DNA of 64,000 bases from Gaiella occulta. GTDB lineage: Bacteria; Actinomycetota; Thermoleophilia; Gaiellales; Gaiellaceae. The notes beneath the pieces are model-generated. The model was given only the letters and a program-made list of their open reading frames with translations, had not been told where the DNA came from and ran no database searches. Below, piece after piece: positions 50,513-58,872 of this stretch (position 1 is the first letter of the stretch; every line of letters starts with the position of its first letter). The stretch lies in assembly GCF_003351045.1 (NCBI RefSeq), contig NZ_QQZY01000003.1:1-64000 (forward strand), read 5' to 3'. The translations under genes and the position numbers were made by a program.

Positions 50513-52963
50513 ATGGAGAAGCTGTACGAGCCCGCTGCCGCGGAGAGGCGCTGGCAGGAGACCTGGGAGCGGGAGGGATTGTTCCGGGCAGGCGCCGGCG
50601 CGCGGCGGGACGAGAGCTACGTCATCTGCGTGCCGCCGCCGAACGTCACGGGCGACCTCCACCTGGGGCACGCGCTCAACGGCTCGATCCAGGACGTGCT
50701 CGTGCGCTGGCACCGGATGCAGGGATACCGGACGCTCTGGCAGCCCGGCTACGACCACGCGGGCATCTCCACGCAGAACGTCGTCGAGAAGCAGCTCGCG
50801 AACGAGGGGCTCACCCGCCACGACCTCGGGCGCGAGGCGTTCGTCGCGCGCACGTGGCAGTGGCTCGAGCAGACCGGGCGCACGATCATGGACCAGTACC
50901 GGCGCCTCGGCGCCTCGCTCGACTACGAGCGCGAGCGCTTCACGCTCGACGAGGGGTACTCGCGGGCGGTCGTGGCGTTCTTCGTGCGGCTGTGGGAGCG
51001 GGGCTGGATCTACCGCGCGAACCGGATCGTCAACTGGTGTCCGTTCCATCAGACGGCCATCTCCGATCTGGAGGTGCAGCACGAGGAGATGGACGACACC
51101 CTCACCTTCGTCCGCTACCCCTTCGCGGACGGGGCCGGCTCCGGTGCCGACGGCGAGGGCATCGTCGTCGCGACGGTGCGTCCCGCCACCATCCTCGGCG
51201 ACGTCGCCGTCGCGGTGCACCCGGACGACGAGCGCTATCGCGACGCCGTCGGGCGCGACGTCGTCGTGCCCTACGTCGAGCGCCGCGTGCCCGTCATCGC
51301 CGACGCGCGCGTCGATCCCGCGTTCGGCTCCGGCGCGGTGAAGATCACGCCGGGGCACGATCCGATGGACTTCGACATCGGCCGCGACCACGGCCTCCCC
51401 GAGCCTGCCGTGATCGGCCCGGACGGGCGCATGAGCGACGCCGCCGGTGACCTCGCCGGGCTCACGCAGGCCGACGCGGACGCGGCGATCGTCGCGTGGA
51501 TCAAGGAGCGCGGCTGGCTCGTCAAGCGCGAGCATTACCGGCACGCGGTCGGCACGTGCGAGCGCTGCCGTTCGCGCATCGAGCCGCTGATCTCGCTGCA
51601 GTGGTGGTGCCGGATGGACGAGCCTGCGCGGCCCGCGATCGAGGCGCTCCGCGAGCGACGCGTCCGCTACCACCCCGAGTCGCAGCACCGGTTCGCGATC
51701 CAGTCGCTCGAGCAGGCACCCGACTGGTGCCTGTCGCGCCAGCTCTGGTGGGGGCACCAGCTGCCGGTGTGGTACCGGCCCGACGGCGAGCCCATCTGCG
51801 CGAGAACGGAAGAGGAGGCGCAGCAGCAGGCGGGCGAAGGAGTGCCGTTGACGCGCGACCCCGACGTGCTCGACACGTGGTTCTCGTCCGCGCTGTGGCC
51901 GTTCGCGACGCTCGGCTGGCCCGACGAGACGCCCGAGCTGGCCGCCTACTACCCGGGGAACGTGAGCTCGACCGCCCGCGAGATCATCCGGCTGTGGGAG
52001 AACCGCATGATCTGGACGGGTCTCGAGGTGATGGGCGACGTGCCGTTCACCGACGTGATCATCCACTCGACCGTGCTCGCTCCCGACGGGCGCCGCATGT
52101 CGAAGAGCCTCGGCACCGGCATCGACCCGATCGAGACGATCGACGCGCACGGTGCCGACGCCACCCGCTACGGCCTGCTCAAGATCTCGTCGACCCAGGA
52201 CGTGCGCTTCTCGATCGGCGCCATCGAGGAAGGGCGGAAGCTGGCGAACAAGCTGTGGAACGTCGCCCGGCTGATCTTGCAGAACGCCGACGGCGTGACG
52301 CCGGCGCTCCACGCACGGGCGCTCGAAGAGCGATGGATCCTGGCGCGCATCGACGCCGCCCGCGCCGAGGTCGAGGAGGCGTGGGGCCGGTTCGACTTCG
52401 CGACGGCGACCAACGTCCTCTACCACCTCACGTTCGACGACTTCTGCGACTGGTACGCCGAGGCGGTGAAGCCGCGCCTCTACGACCGCGACGTCGACGC
52501 GATCGCGACCGCGCAGGCCGCTCTCGAGCGGTTGCTCACACTGCTCCATCCCGTGCTCCCACACGTCACCGAGGAGATCTGGTCGCACCTGCCCGATCGC
52601 CGCGCGCGGCTGATCGTCTCGCCCTGGCTCGAGCCGGACGCGCGCTTCGCGGCCGACGCGGTCGCGCTCGAGCACGTTCAGGAGGCGGCCGTCATGTTCC
52701 GGCGCAGCGGCGTCCAGATCGAGCTCGGCTCCGACGACGAGCGGCGCATCTTCGCCGCCGTCGTGAAGCCGGAGCGGCAGAACGCGGCGGGCGACGCGAG
52801 CGCCGAGATCGAGCGCCTGCGCAAGGAGATCGCGCGCGCCTCCTCGATGCTCGCGAACGACCGCTTCGTCCGCAATGCCCCGGCCGACGTCGTTGCGGCC
52901 GAACAGGAGAAGCTCGCCCGCTACCGGCGTGAGCTCGGGGCCCTCGGCGGCGTGGAGAGCTGA
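50513..52963 (+). CDS. valS: valyl-tRNA synthetase, 816 aa
   Basis: A class I synthetase. The HIGH-type motif is DLHLGHALNGS near residues 49-59 and the KMSKS-type loop is GRRMSKSLGTGIDP. The CP1 editing domain (VVATVRPATILGDVAVAV) hydrolyses Thr-tRNA(Val). The C-terminal coiled coil (SAEIERLRKEIARASSMLAND) is present but short, as in other bacterial ValRS of 810-880 aa. It is followed by folC, a common order in Gram-positives. Confidence 0.96.
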   Translation: MEKLYEPAAAERRWQETWEREGLFRAGAGARRDESYVICVPPPNVTGDLHLGHALNGSIQDVLVRWHRMQGYRTLWQPGYDHAGISTQNVVEKQLANEGLTRHDLGREAFVARTWQWLEQTGRTIMDQYRRLGASLDYERERFTLDEGYSRAVVAFFVRLWERGWIYRANRIVNWCPFHQTAISDLEVQHEEMDDTLTFVRYPFADGAGSGADGEGIVVATVRPATILGDVAVAVHPDDERYRDAVGRDVVVPYVERRVPVIADARVDPAFGSGAVKITPGHDPMDFDIGRDHGLPEPAVIGPDGRMSDAAGDLAGLTQADADAAIVAWIKERGWLVKREHYRHAVGTCERCRSRIEPLISLQWWCRMDEPARPAIEALRERRVRYHPESQHRFAIQSLEQAPDWCLSRQLWWGHQLPVWYRPDGEPICARTEEEAQQQAGEGVPLTRDPDVLDTWFSSALWPFATLGWPDETPELAAYYPGNVSSTAREIIRLWENRMIWTGLEVMGDVPFTDVIIHSTVLAPDGRRMSKSLGTGIDPIETIDAHGADATRYGLLKISSTQDVRFSIGAIEEGRKLANKLWNVARLILQNADGVTPALHARALEERWILARIDAARAEVEEAWGRFDFATATNVLYHLTFDDFCDWYAEAVKPRLYDRDVDAIATAQAALERLLTLLHPVLPHVTEEIWSHLPDRRARLIVSPWLEPDARFAADAVALEHVQEAAVMFRRSGVQIELGSDDERRIFAAVVKPERQNAAGDASAEIERLRKEIARASSMLANDRFVRNAPADVVAAEQEKLARYRRELGALGGVES

Positions 52964-52969
52964 GCGGAT

Positions 52970-53083
52970 ATGACCCGCGCGACCCCGGCGCCGCTGTTCG
53001 ACGTGCCGCCGCACGACATCGCCGCCCGTCGGGAGGCGATCGCCGCCGCGGCGGCCGGCGGGTCGCTCGGGCTCGCGGGCTGA
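52970..53083 (+). CDS. possible 37-aa small protein between valS and folC
   Basis: ATG at 52970 opens 37 codons: an N-terminal TRATPAPLFDVPPHDIAAR, then an alanine-rich helix and a SLGLAG end. It fills most of the 138-bp gap, 6 bp after the valS stop, and has no clear ribosome site. It may be a genuine small gene, a remnant, or chance in GC-rich DNA. Confidence 0.25.
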   Translation: MTRATPAPLFDVPPHDIAARREAIAAAAAGGSLGLAG

Positions 53084-53101
53084 GGCGGGCGGAGGGTCGC
53101 G

Positions 53102-54154
53102 ATGGAGTCCGCGCTTTCCTGGCTCGCGTCGCTCAGCCCATGGCCGGCCGACGGCTTCGGGCTCGCGCGCATGCGCGCTCTGCTGGCCGACCTCGGCGAC
53201 CCGCAGCACGCCTTCGAGGCGGTGCACGTGGTCGGGACGAACGGCAAGTCGACGGCGACCGTGACGGTGGAGCAGCTGCTGCTCGCCGACGGGCTCGTCG
53301 TGGGGGCGACGATCTCGCCGCACGTCCGCTCGTGGAGCGAGCGGATCCGCATCGGCGGCCACGCGGCCGACCTCGAGGCCGCGCTCCGGCACGTGCGTCC
53401 CGCCGCCGAGCGCCACGAGGCCACGCAGTTCGAGACGATCACCGCGGCCGCGCTGGCGGCCTTCGCCGCCGCGCGCGTCGACGTGGCGGTCGTCGAGGCC
53501 GGGCTCGGAGGCCGCCACGACGCCACCAACGTACTGCGCTCGCGTGTCGTGCTGCTCACGAACGTCGGCCTCGACCATACGGACGTGCTGGGCGACACCG
53601 TGGAAGCCATCGCGCGGGAGAAGCTCGCCGTTGCTCATGATGACAACACGATAGTGGTGCTGCCGGACGACACGTTCGCCCCGCTCGTCCCCGCCGGCGT
53701 CACCGTCATCGGCGGCGCCCGCGAGGCGGCCGAGGCTTTCGCCGGACACCCGCTCGGCCCTGCGCCGGCGATCGTGCTGCCCGGCAGGCTGGAGCGGCGC
53801 GGGGCGGAGATCCGGGACGGCGCCCACAACCCCGACGGCGTCGCCTGGCTGCGCGCTCAGCTCGAGGGTGCCGAGCACGTGCTCGTCGCCTCGATCCTCC
53901 GCGACAAGGACGTCGACGCGATGCTCGAAGGGCTCGCGGCGCTGGGGAGGACGCTCGTGGCCACGGGATCGTCGAACGCCCGTGCGCTCACGGCCGCCGA
54001 GCTCGCGGCGCGAGCGCGAGGACGGTTCGACACGATCGAGGCGATCGACGACCCGGTTGCCGCCGTGGCGCGGGCGCACGCGCTCGGCGAGCCGGTGCTG
54101 GTGACCGGCTCGCTCTACCTGCTCGCCGACCTCGAGGCGGCCGAGCCCCGATGA
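53102..54154 (+). CDS. folC: folylpolyglutamate synthase family protein, short form (350 aa)
   Basis: A Mur-ligase-type enzyme that adds glutamate to folates. The P-loop is VVGTNGKSTATVTVEQ, with the family motifs TISPHVRSWSERIRI, VVEAGLGGRHDATNV and DGAHNPDGVAWL. At 350 aa it lacks about 70-90 residues compared with FolC (420-440), mainly in the central domain between the metal site and the DGAHNPDG motif, so activity could be altered. It lies downstream of valS, the usual place. Its stop overlaps a 40-aa membrane protein start (ATGA). Confidence 0.88.
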   Translation: MESALSWLASLSPWPADGFGLARMRALLADLGDPQHAFEAVHVVGTNGKSTATVTVEQLLLADGLVVGATISPHVRSWSERIRIGGHAADLEAALRHVRPAAERHEATQFETITAAALAAFAAARVDVAVVEAGLGGRHDATNVLRSRVVLLTNVGLDHTDVLGDTVEAIAREKLAVAHDDNTIVVLPDDTFAPLVPAGVTVIGGAREAAEAFAGHPLGPAPAIVLPGRLERRGAEIRDGAHNPDGVAWLRAQLEGAEHVLVASILRDKDVDAMLEGLAALGRTLVATGSSNARALTAAELAARARGRFDTIEAIDDPVAAVARAHALGEPVLVTGSLYLLADLEAAEPR

Positions 54155-54273
54155 GACGTCGGTCGCGCCTGCGCGAGCGCGTCACCGTCGTCACGTTCGC
54201 TCTCGTCGTCGTCGCCGGCGTCGTCGGGGTCGCCTTCGCCGCCGGGTATATCCTCGGCAAGCTCCTGCTCTAG
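54151..54273 (+). CDS. single-pass small membrane protein, 40 aa
   Basis: ATG at 54151 lies in the folC stop (ATGA). The product begins with a strongly basic [14 protein letters not shown] and continues with one membrane helix ([22 protein letters not shown]). The positive-inside pattern and coupled start support a real gene missed by length filters. No function is known to me. The zinc-ribbon gene begins 9 bp after its stop. Confidence 0.6.
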   Translation: MRRRSRLRERVTVVTFALVVVAGVVGVAFAAGYILGKLLL

Positions 54274-54282
54274 GGATCACCC

Positions 54283-54792
54283 GTGCCGATCGCCGCCACC
54301 GACAGCCTCGTCGACGCCAGCACGTGGGCGGTTGCCCGCAACCTCTCGCTCTTCCTCGTCGTCGTCTTCTGGCTCGCGACCGCCTACTGGGTGCTCGCCG
54401 ACGCCCGGCGCCGCGTCGATGACCCGTGGCTGGTCGCGACCGCCGGGCTGCTCGGCCTCGTGCCGCCGTTCGTCGGCCCGGTCGTCTACCTCTTCTTCCG
54501 CCCGCCGGAGACGATCGACGAGCGCCGCGAGCGCGAGCTCGAGATGCGCGCGATCGAGGCCCGGCTCGCGGAGAGCGACCTCTGCTGCCCCGTCTGCCGT
54601 GGTCGCGTCGATTCGTCTTACCTCGTCTGCCCCGTCTGCACCACGCGCCTCAAGCATGCGTGTGCCGAGTGCGGCGCGCCCCTGGAGCCGATCTGGCAGG
54701 CGTGCCCGTACTGTGCCACCCCCGTCCCGCCCGCCGCGATCACCGGCGGGGACGCGCTGCAGCCGTTGCGGCCGCGCCGGAGGAGCCGGTAG
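54283..54792 (+). CDS. membrane zinc-ribbon protein, 169 aa
   Basis: Two N-terminal hydrophobic segments (about 18-38 and 48-70) precede a charged linker ([20 protein letters not shown]). Two zinc-ribbon pairs follow: CCPVC...CPVC, then CAEC...CPYC. The fold is a double zinc ribbon as seen in many actinobacterial proteins of unknown role, often called zinc-ribbon domain-containing. It would sit at the inner face of the membrane. It is read with folC and the 40-aa protein as one run. Confidence 0.75.
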   Translation: MPIAATDSLVDASTWAVARNLSLFLVVVFWLATAYWVLADARRRVDDPWLVATAGLLGLVPPFVGPVVYLFFRPPETIDERRERELEMRAIEARLAESDLCCPVCRGRVDSSYLVCPVCTTRLKHACAECGAPLEPIWQACPYCATPVPPAAITGGDALQPLRPRRRSR

Positions 54793-54981
54793 GCGGAGCC
54801 GCTTGGCCGGCCGTGGCATCTCGCCGGCGCTCCGAGCTCCGCTCCGCTCTCGCGGGTGGCCGCTTGCAGGCGTCCCGGGATCATGCGCGGGAGGCACGTC
54901 CGCGTCGCGCGAGCGCGCCTCCGCGCGCCACGCCGGGATGGCTCGCGCGCGGGTGCGCGCGGCACGGAGGCCGTTTGCGAC

Positions 54982-54987
54982 TACCCT
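54982..54987 (+). promoter_or_regulatory. -10 hexamer TACCCT upstream of ndk
   Basis: It ends 10 nt before the ATG at 54998, giving a leader of a few nucleotides at most. Confidence 0.4.
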
Positions 54988-54997
54988 TGCGCACGCC

Positions 54998-55414
54998 ATG
55001 GCTATCGAAACCACACTGGTCCTCGTCAAGCCGGACGGCGTCCGCCGCGCGCTCTGCGGCGAGATCGTCTCCCGCTTCGAGCGTCGCGGCTACGAGCTGC
55101 GCGGCGCCCGTCTGCTCAAGGTCTCCCGCGCGCTCGCGCAGCAGCACTACGCCGAGCACAAGGGCAAGCCGTTCTTCGGCGACCTCGTCTCGTTCATCAC
55201 CTCCGGCCCCGTGCTCGCCCTCGCCGTCCGCGGCGAGAACGCGATCGCCGGCGTCCGCACCATGATGGGCGCCACCAACCCGGCCGACTCCGCACCGGGC
55301 ACGATCCGGGGCGACCTTGCCACCGAGCTGTCGGAGAACATCGTGCACGGCTCCGACTCGAAGGCGAGCGCCAAGCGCGAGCTCGGCCTGTTCTTCCCCG
55401 ACGGCCTCGTCTGA
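54998..55414 (+). CDS. ndk: nucleoside diphosphate kinase
   Basis: Balances NTP pools by phospho-histidine transfer. The 138-aa protein has [17 protein letters not shown], and the active-site histidine is in [17 protein letters not shown] (His118). The [19 protein letters not shown] block is complete. The ATG at 54998 begins [14 protein letters not shown] directly. It is close behind the folC region, as in many Gram-positives. Confidence 0.96.
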   Translation: MAIETTLVLVKPDGVRRALCGEIVSRFERRGYELRGARLLKVSRALAQQHYAEHKGKPFFGDLVSFITSGPVLALAVRGENAIAGVRTMMGATNPADSAPGTIRGDLATELSENIVHGSDSKASAKRELGLFFPDGLV

Positions 55415-55502
55415 CCGCGACGATCACGCCCTGGGGACGGCTCGGACGCCGGCTCCTGGGCGTGATCCACGGCTCCGGCGGCCATGGCCCGAGCGAGCCG
55501 TC

Positions 55503-55508
55503 TACGAT
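55503..55508 (+). promoter_or_regulatory. -10 hexamer TACGAT, retained before the methyltransferase remnant
   Basis: It ends 7 nt before the GTG at 55516. It may now drive maf. Confidence 0.45.
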
Positions 55509-55515
55509 CCTCGGC

Positions 55516-55655
55516 GTGACGGAGATCTCCGACGACGCGCGCCGTAACCGCGAAGCGTGGGCGCAGGCGACCACCCGTTCTCCGACTTCGTGACGGCCGA
55601 GTGGGCGCGCAGGTGGCCGAGCGAGGAGGTCTGGGTGGCAGAGAAGCGCCGATGA
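55516..55655 (+). pseudogene. methyltransferase remnant with a large internal deletion
   Basis: The first frame reads VTEISDDARRNREAWAQA, the usual N-terminus of a common actinobacterial class I SAM methyltransferase. After about 19 codons a second frame supplies DFVTAEWARRWPSEEVWVAEKRR, the usual C-terminus of the same family. The SAM-binding core, some 200 residues, is missing, and the two ends are out of frame. The remnant stop still overlaps the maf start (ATGA), so the old operon junction survives. Confidence 0.65.
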
Positions 55656-56221
55656 CCCTCGTTCTCGCCTCGACGTCGCCGCAGCGGCGCGCGATCCTGG
55701 AGCAGCTTCGCATCCCGTTCCGGGTCGTCGCTCCCGCCTACGAGGAGCACGACCCTCCCGACGCAGACCCGGTCGCGCTCGTCCGCGCGCACGCCGAGGG
55801 GAAGGCGCGGTCGATGCACGTCGACGGCGCCGTCACGCTCGGGGTGGATACGACCGTCCACCTCGACGGGCGCCTCTACGGCAAGCCCACGGACATCGCG
55901 GACGCCCGGGCGATGCTCACGGAGCTCGCAGGCCGTACGCACGCCGTCCTCTCCGGCCTCTGCCTCCTCGGCCCAGGCTTCGAGGTCGTCGAGCACGCGG
56001 TCACCGACGTCTCCTTCCGCCCACGTCTCGCGCTCGAGCTCGAGGCGTACCTGCGCTCGGGCGAGTGGGAAGGGCGGGCCGGCGCCTACGCGATCCAGGG
56101 CCTCGGCGGGAGGCTCGTCGAGCGTATCGCCGGCGACTACCTCAACGTCGTCGGGCTGCCGGGCGCCCTCCTCGTCGCGGAGCTCGAACGACACGCCCCG
56201 AACCTGCTGCAAAATCGGTAG
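55652..56221 (+). CDS. maf: Maf-family nucleoside triphosphate pyrophosphatase, 189 aa
   Basis: Hydrolyses dTTP/UTP or modified nucleotides and in some bacteria affects septation. The signature is LASTSPQRRAIL at residues 5-16; the catalytic region VTLGVDTTVHLDGRLYGKP and [25 protein letters not shown] are intact. The ATG at 55652 overlaps the methyltransferase remnant stop. mreB follows, the classic maf-mreB order of rod-shaped bacteria. Confidence 0.94.
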   Translation: MTLVLASTSPQRRAILEQLRIPFRVVAPAYEEHDPPDADPVALVRAHAEGKARSMHVDGAVTLGVDTTVHLDGRLYGKPTDIADARAMLTELAGRTHAVLSGLCLLGPGFEVVEHAVTDVSFRPRLALELEAYLRSGEWEGRAGAYAIQGLGGRLVERIAGDYLNVVGLPGALLVAELERHAPNLLQNR

Positions 56222-56222
56222 C

Positions 56223-56228
56223 TAGACT
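56223..56228 (+). promoter_or_regulatory. -10 hexamer TAGACT of mreB
   Basis: It ends 9 nt before the ATG at 56238. Confidence 0.5.
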
Positions 56229-56237
56229 CCGCTCTTC

Positions 56238-57290
<1,053 letters not shown>

Positions 57291-57299
57291 TGCGGTCAC

Positions 57300-57315
57300 G
57301 CGGCTGTTGAGCCGC
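57300..57315 (+). terminator. small hairpin between mreB and mreC
   Basis: GCGGCT and AGCCGC enclose a GTTG loop 10 bp after the mreB stop. mreC has its own promoter, so this may end or trim mreB transcripts. Confidence 0.4.
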
Positions 57316-57358
57316 CGCAGAGAACGGCTCGACGCGCTCGTCCGGCGGCGGCGGCCGG

Positions 57359-57364
57359 TACACT
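57359..57364 (+). promoter_or_regulatory. -10 hexamer TACACT of mreC
   Basis: It ends 9 nt before the GTG at 57374. Confidence 0.5.
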
Positions 57365-57373
57365 TCCGCCCCA

Positions 57374-58315
57374 GTGCCTCGTAACCGCACCGCACGAACG
57401 GCGGTGCTGGGCGTCAGCGTCCGGCGTCCCGCCACAGGCCAGACCCCCTCACGAACGTCCACCGCGCTGCGGCGGCGGCTTGTCGTGGGCGGGCTCGTCG
57501 TGCTCGCGCTCGTTCTCATCACCCTGTCGTTCCGGCAGTCGGGCGACGGCCCCGTCGCCTCCGCCCAGAGCGCGGCCGCCATCGTGCTGCGCCCCTTCAC
57601 CGTCGCCGGCGAGCGCGTCGCGCAGCCGTTCCGCGACGCCTACGGCTGGTTCGACTCCCTGCTCACGGCGCGCTCCGACGCCAGGAGGCTGCGCGCCGAG
57701 AACGAGGCCCTGCGCCAGCAGGTGATCCAGAACCAGTTCGCCGCCAACGAGAGCGCGAAGCTCAAGGCGCTGCTCGACTTCCGCGACGGGCCGCGCTTCC
57801 CCGCCGACTACCGGGGGCTTGCCGCGGCCGTCATCGCCCGTCCGAGCGGCGGCTTCACCCAGGACGTCGTCGTCGCGGTCGGCTCCAGCGACGGCGTCAC
57901 CCTCGACGCCCCGGTCGTCAGCGCCGACGGGTTCCTCGGGCGCGTCACCCGCGTCTACTCGCGCTCGTCGCGCGTCACGCTGCTCACCGACGAGCAGCTG
58001 GCCGTCTCGGCTCTCGACGTCAAGACCGGCGCCGCAGGCATCGTCCGACACGGTCGCGCCTCCGCGTCGGCGCTCGTCTTCGACCGCGTGCCGAAGAAGC
58101 TCGAAGTCGGCGTCGGGGACACGATCGTGACCGCCGGCTGGCGCTCCAGCAAGCTCGCTTCGCTCTATCCGAAGGGCATCCCGATCGGGCGCGTGACGAG
58201 CGTCGGGCAGGCGGACACGGACCTGTGGAAACAGGTGCAGGTGGAGCCGTTCGCCAACTTCGACGCCATCGACGCCGTGCTCGTGCTCGTGCGCAAGGAC
58301 GCCGCCGGGCCGTGA
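57374..58315 (+). CDS. mreC: rod shape-determining protein MreC
   Basis: A bitopic protein that links MreB to periplasmic PBP2. It has a basic cytoplasmic start, one membrane segment (LVVGGLVVLALVLITLSF near 36-54), a coiled coil (about 90-125, RLRAENEALRQQVIQNQF) and a C-terminal double beta-barrel (VARPSGGFTQDVVVAVGSSDGV, VTLLTDEQLAVSAL). At 313 aa it is usual. The GTG at 57374 fits the promoter spacing. mreD overlaps it by GTGA. Confidence 0.94.
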   Translation: MPRNRTARTAVLGVSVRRPATGQTPSRTSTALRRRLVVGGLVVLALVLITLSFRQSGDGPVASAQSAAAIVLRPFTVAGERVAQPFRDAYGWFDSLLTARSDARRLRAENEALRQQVIQNQFAANESAKLKALLDFRDGPRFPADYRGLAAAVIARPSGGFTQDVVVAVGSSDGVTLDAPVVSADGFLGRVTRVYSRSSRVTLLTDEQLAVSALDVKTGAAGIVRHGRASASALVFDRVPKKLEVGVGDTIVTAGWRSSKLASLYPKGIPIGRVTSVGQADTDLWKQVQVEPFANFDAIDAVLVLVRKDAAGP

Positions 58316-58833
58316 GCGTCGCCGCCACCAGGATCGCGCCCGTCGTGTTCGTCGTGGCGATGCTGCAGGTCTCGGCGTTCTCGGCGCTCCACGTGCTCGG
58401 CGGCACGCCCGACGCGCTGCTCGTCGTGCTCGTCTCGGTGGCGCTCCTGCGCGGGTCGATCGCCGGCGCCGCGGCAGGATTCGTCGCGGGCCTGCTCGTC
58501 GACGCGGCGACGCTCGGCACGCTCGGGGAGACGGCGCTCCTGCTCACGCTCGCCGGCTACTGGGCCGGCCGCTACGGCGAGACGACCGGCCGCGGCCGCC
58601 GCTACGCGCCACCCCTGGCGGTCGCGGCGATCACCGTGCTCGTGGGGGTCGGCGGCACGACGCTCCACTACATGCTCGGCGACGCGGCGGCGGCGGCGCA
58701 GACGCTGGCGCCCGTCCTGCCCGGTCTTGCCCTCAACCTGCTGCTCGCCTATCCGATCCACCGCCTCGTGCGGCGGCTCGTCGGCGAGAGACGGCGCGAC
58801 GACCGTGTGCGGGGGGTCGAGATCCTTGTCTAG
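58312..58833 (+). CDS. mreD: rod shape-determining protein MreD
   Basis: A 173-aa integral membrane protein with about five helices: a VVFVVAMLQVSAFSAL start, TPDALLVVLVSVALLRG, and a GAAAGFVAGLLVDA segment that is the most conserved MreD part. It completes the MreBCD complex. The GTG lies in the mreC stop codon. Sequence conservation of MreD is low, so position and topology carry the call. Confidence 0.88.
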   Translation: MSVAATRIAPVVFVVAMLQVSAFSALHVLGGTPDALLVVLVSVALLRGSIAGAAAGFVAGLLVDAATLGTLGETALLLTLAGYWAGRYGETTGRGRRYAPPLAVAAITVLVGVGGTTLHYMLGDAAAAAQTLAPVLPGLALNLLLAYPIHRLVRRLVGERRRDDRVRGVEILV

Positions 58834-58872
58834 CGCGGCCGTCGCCGAGGTCGATCCACACGGGCTGCCGCG

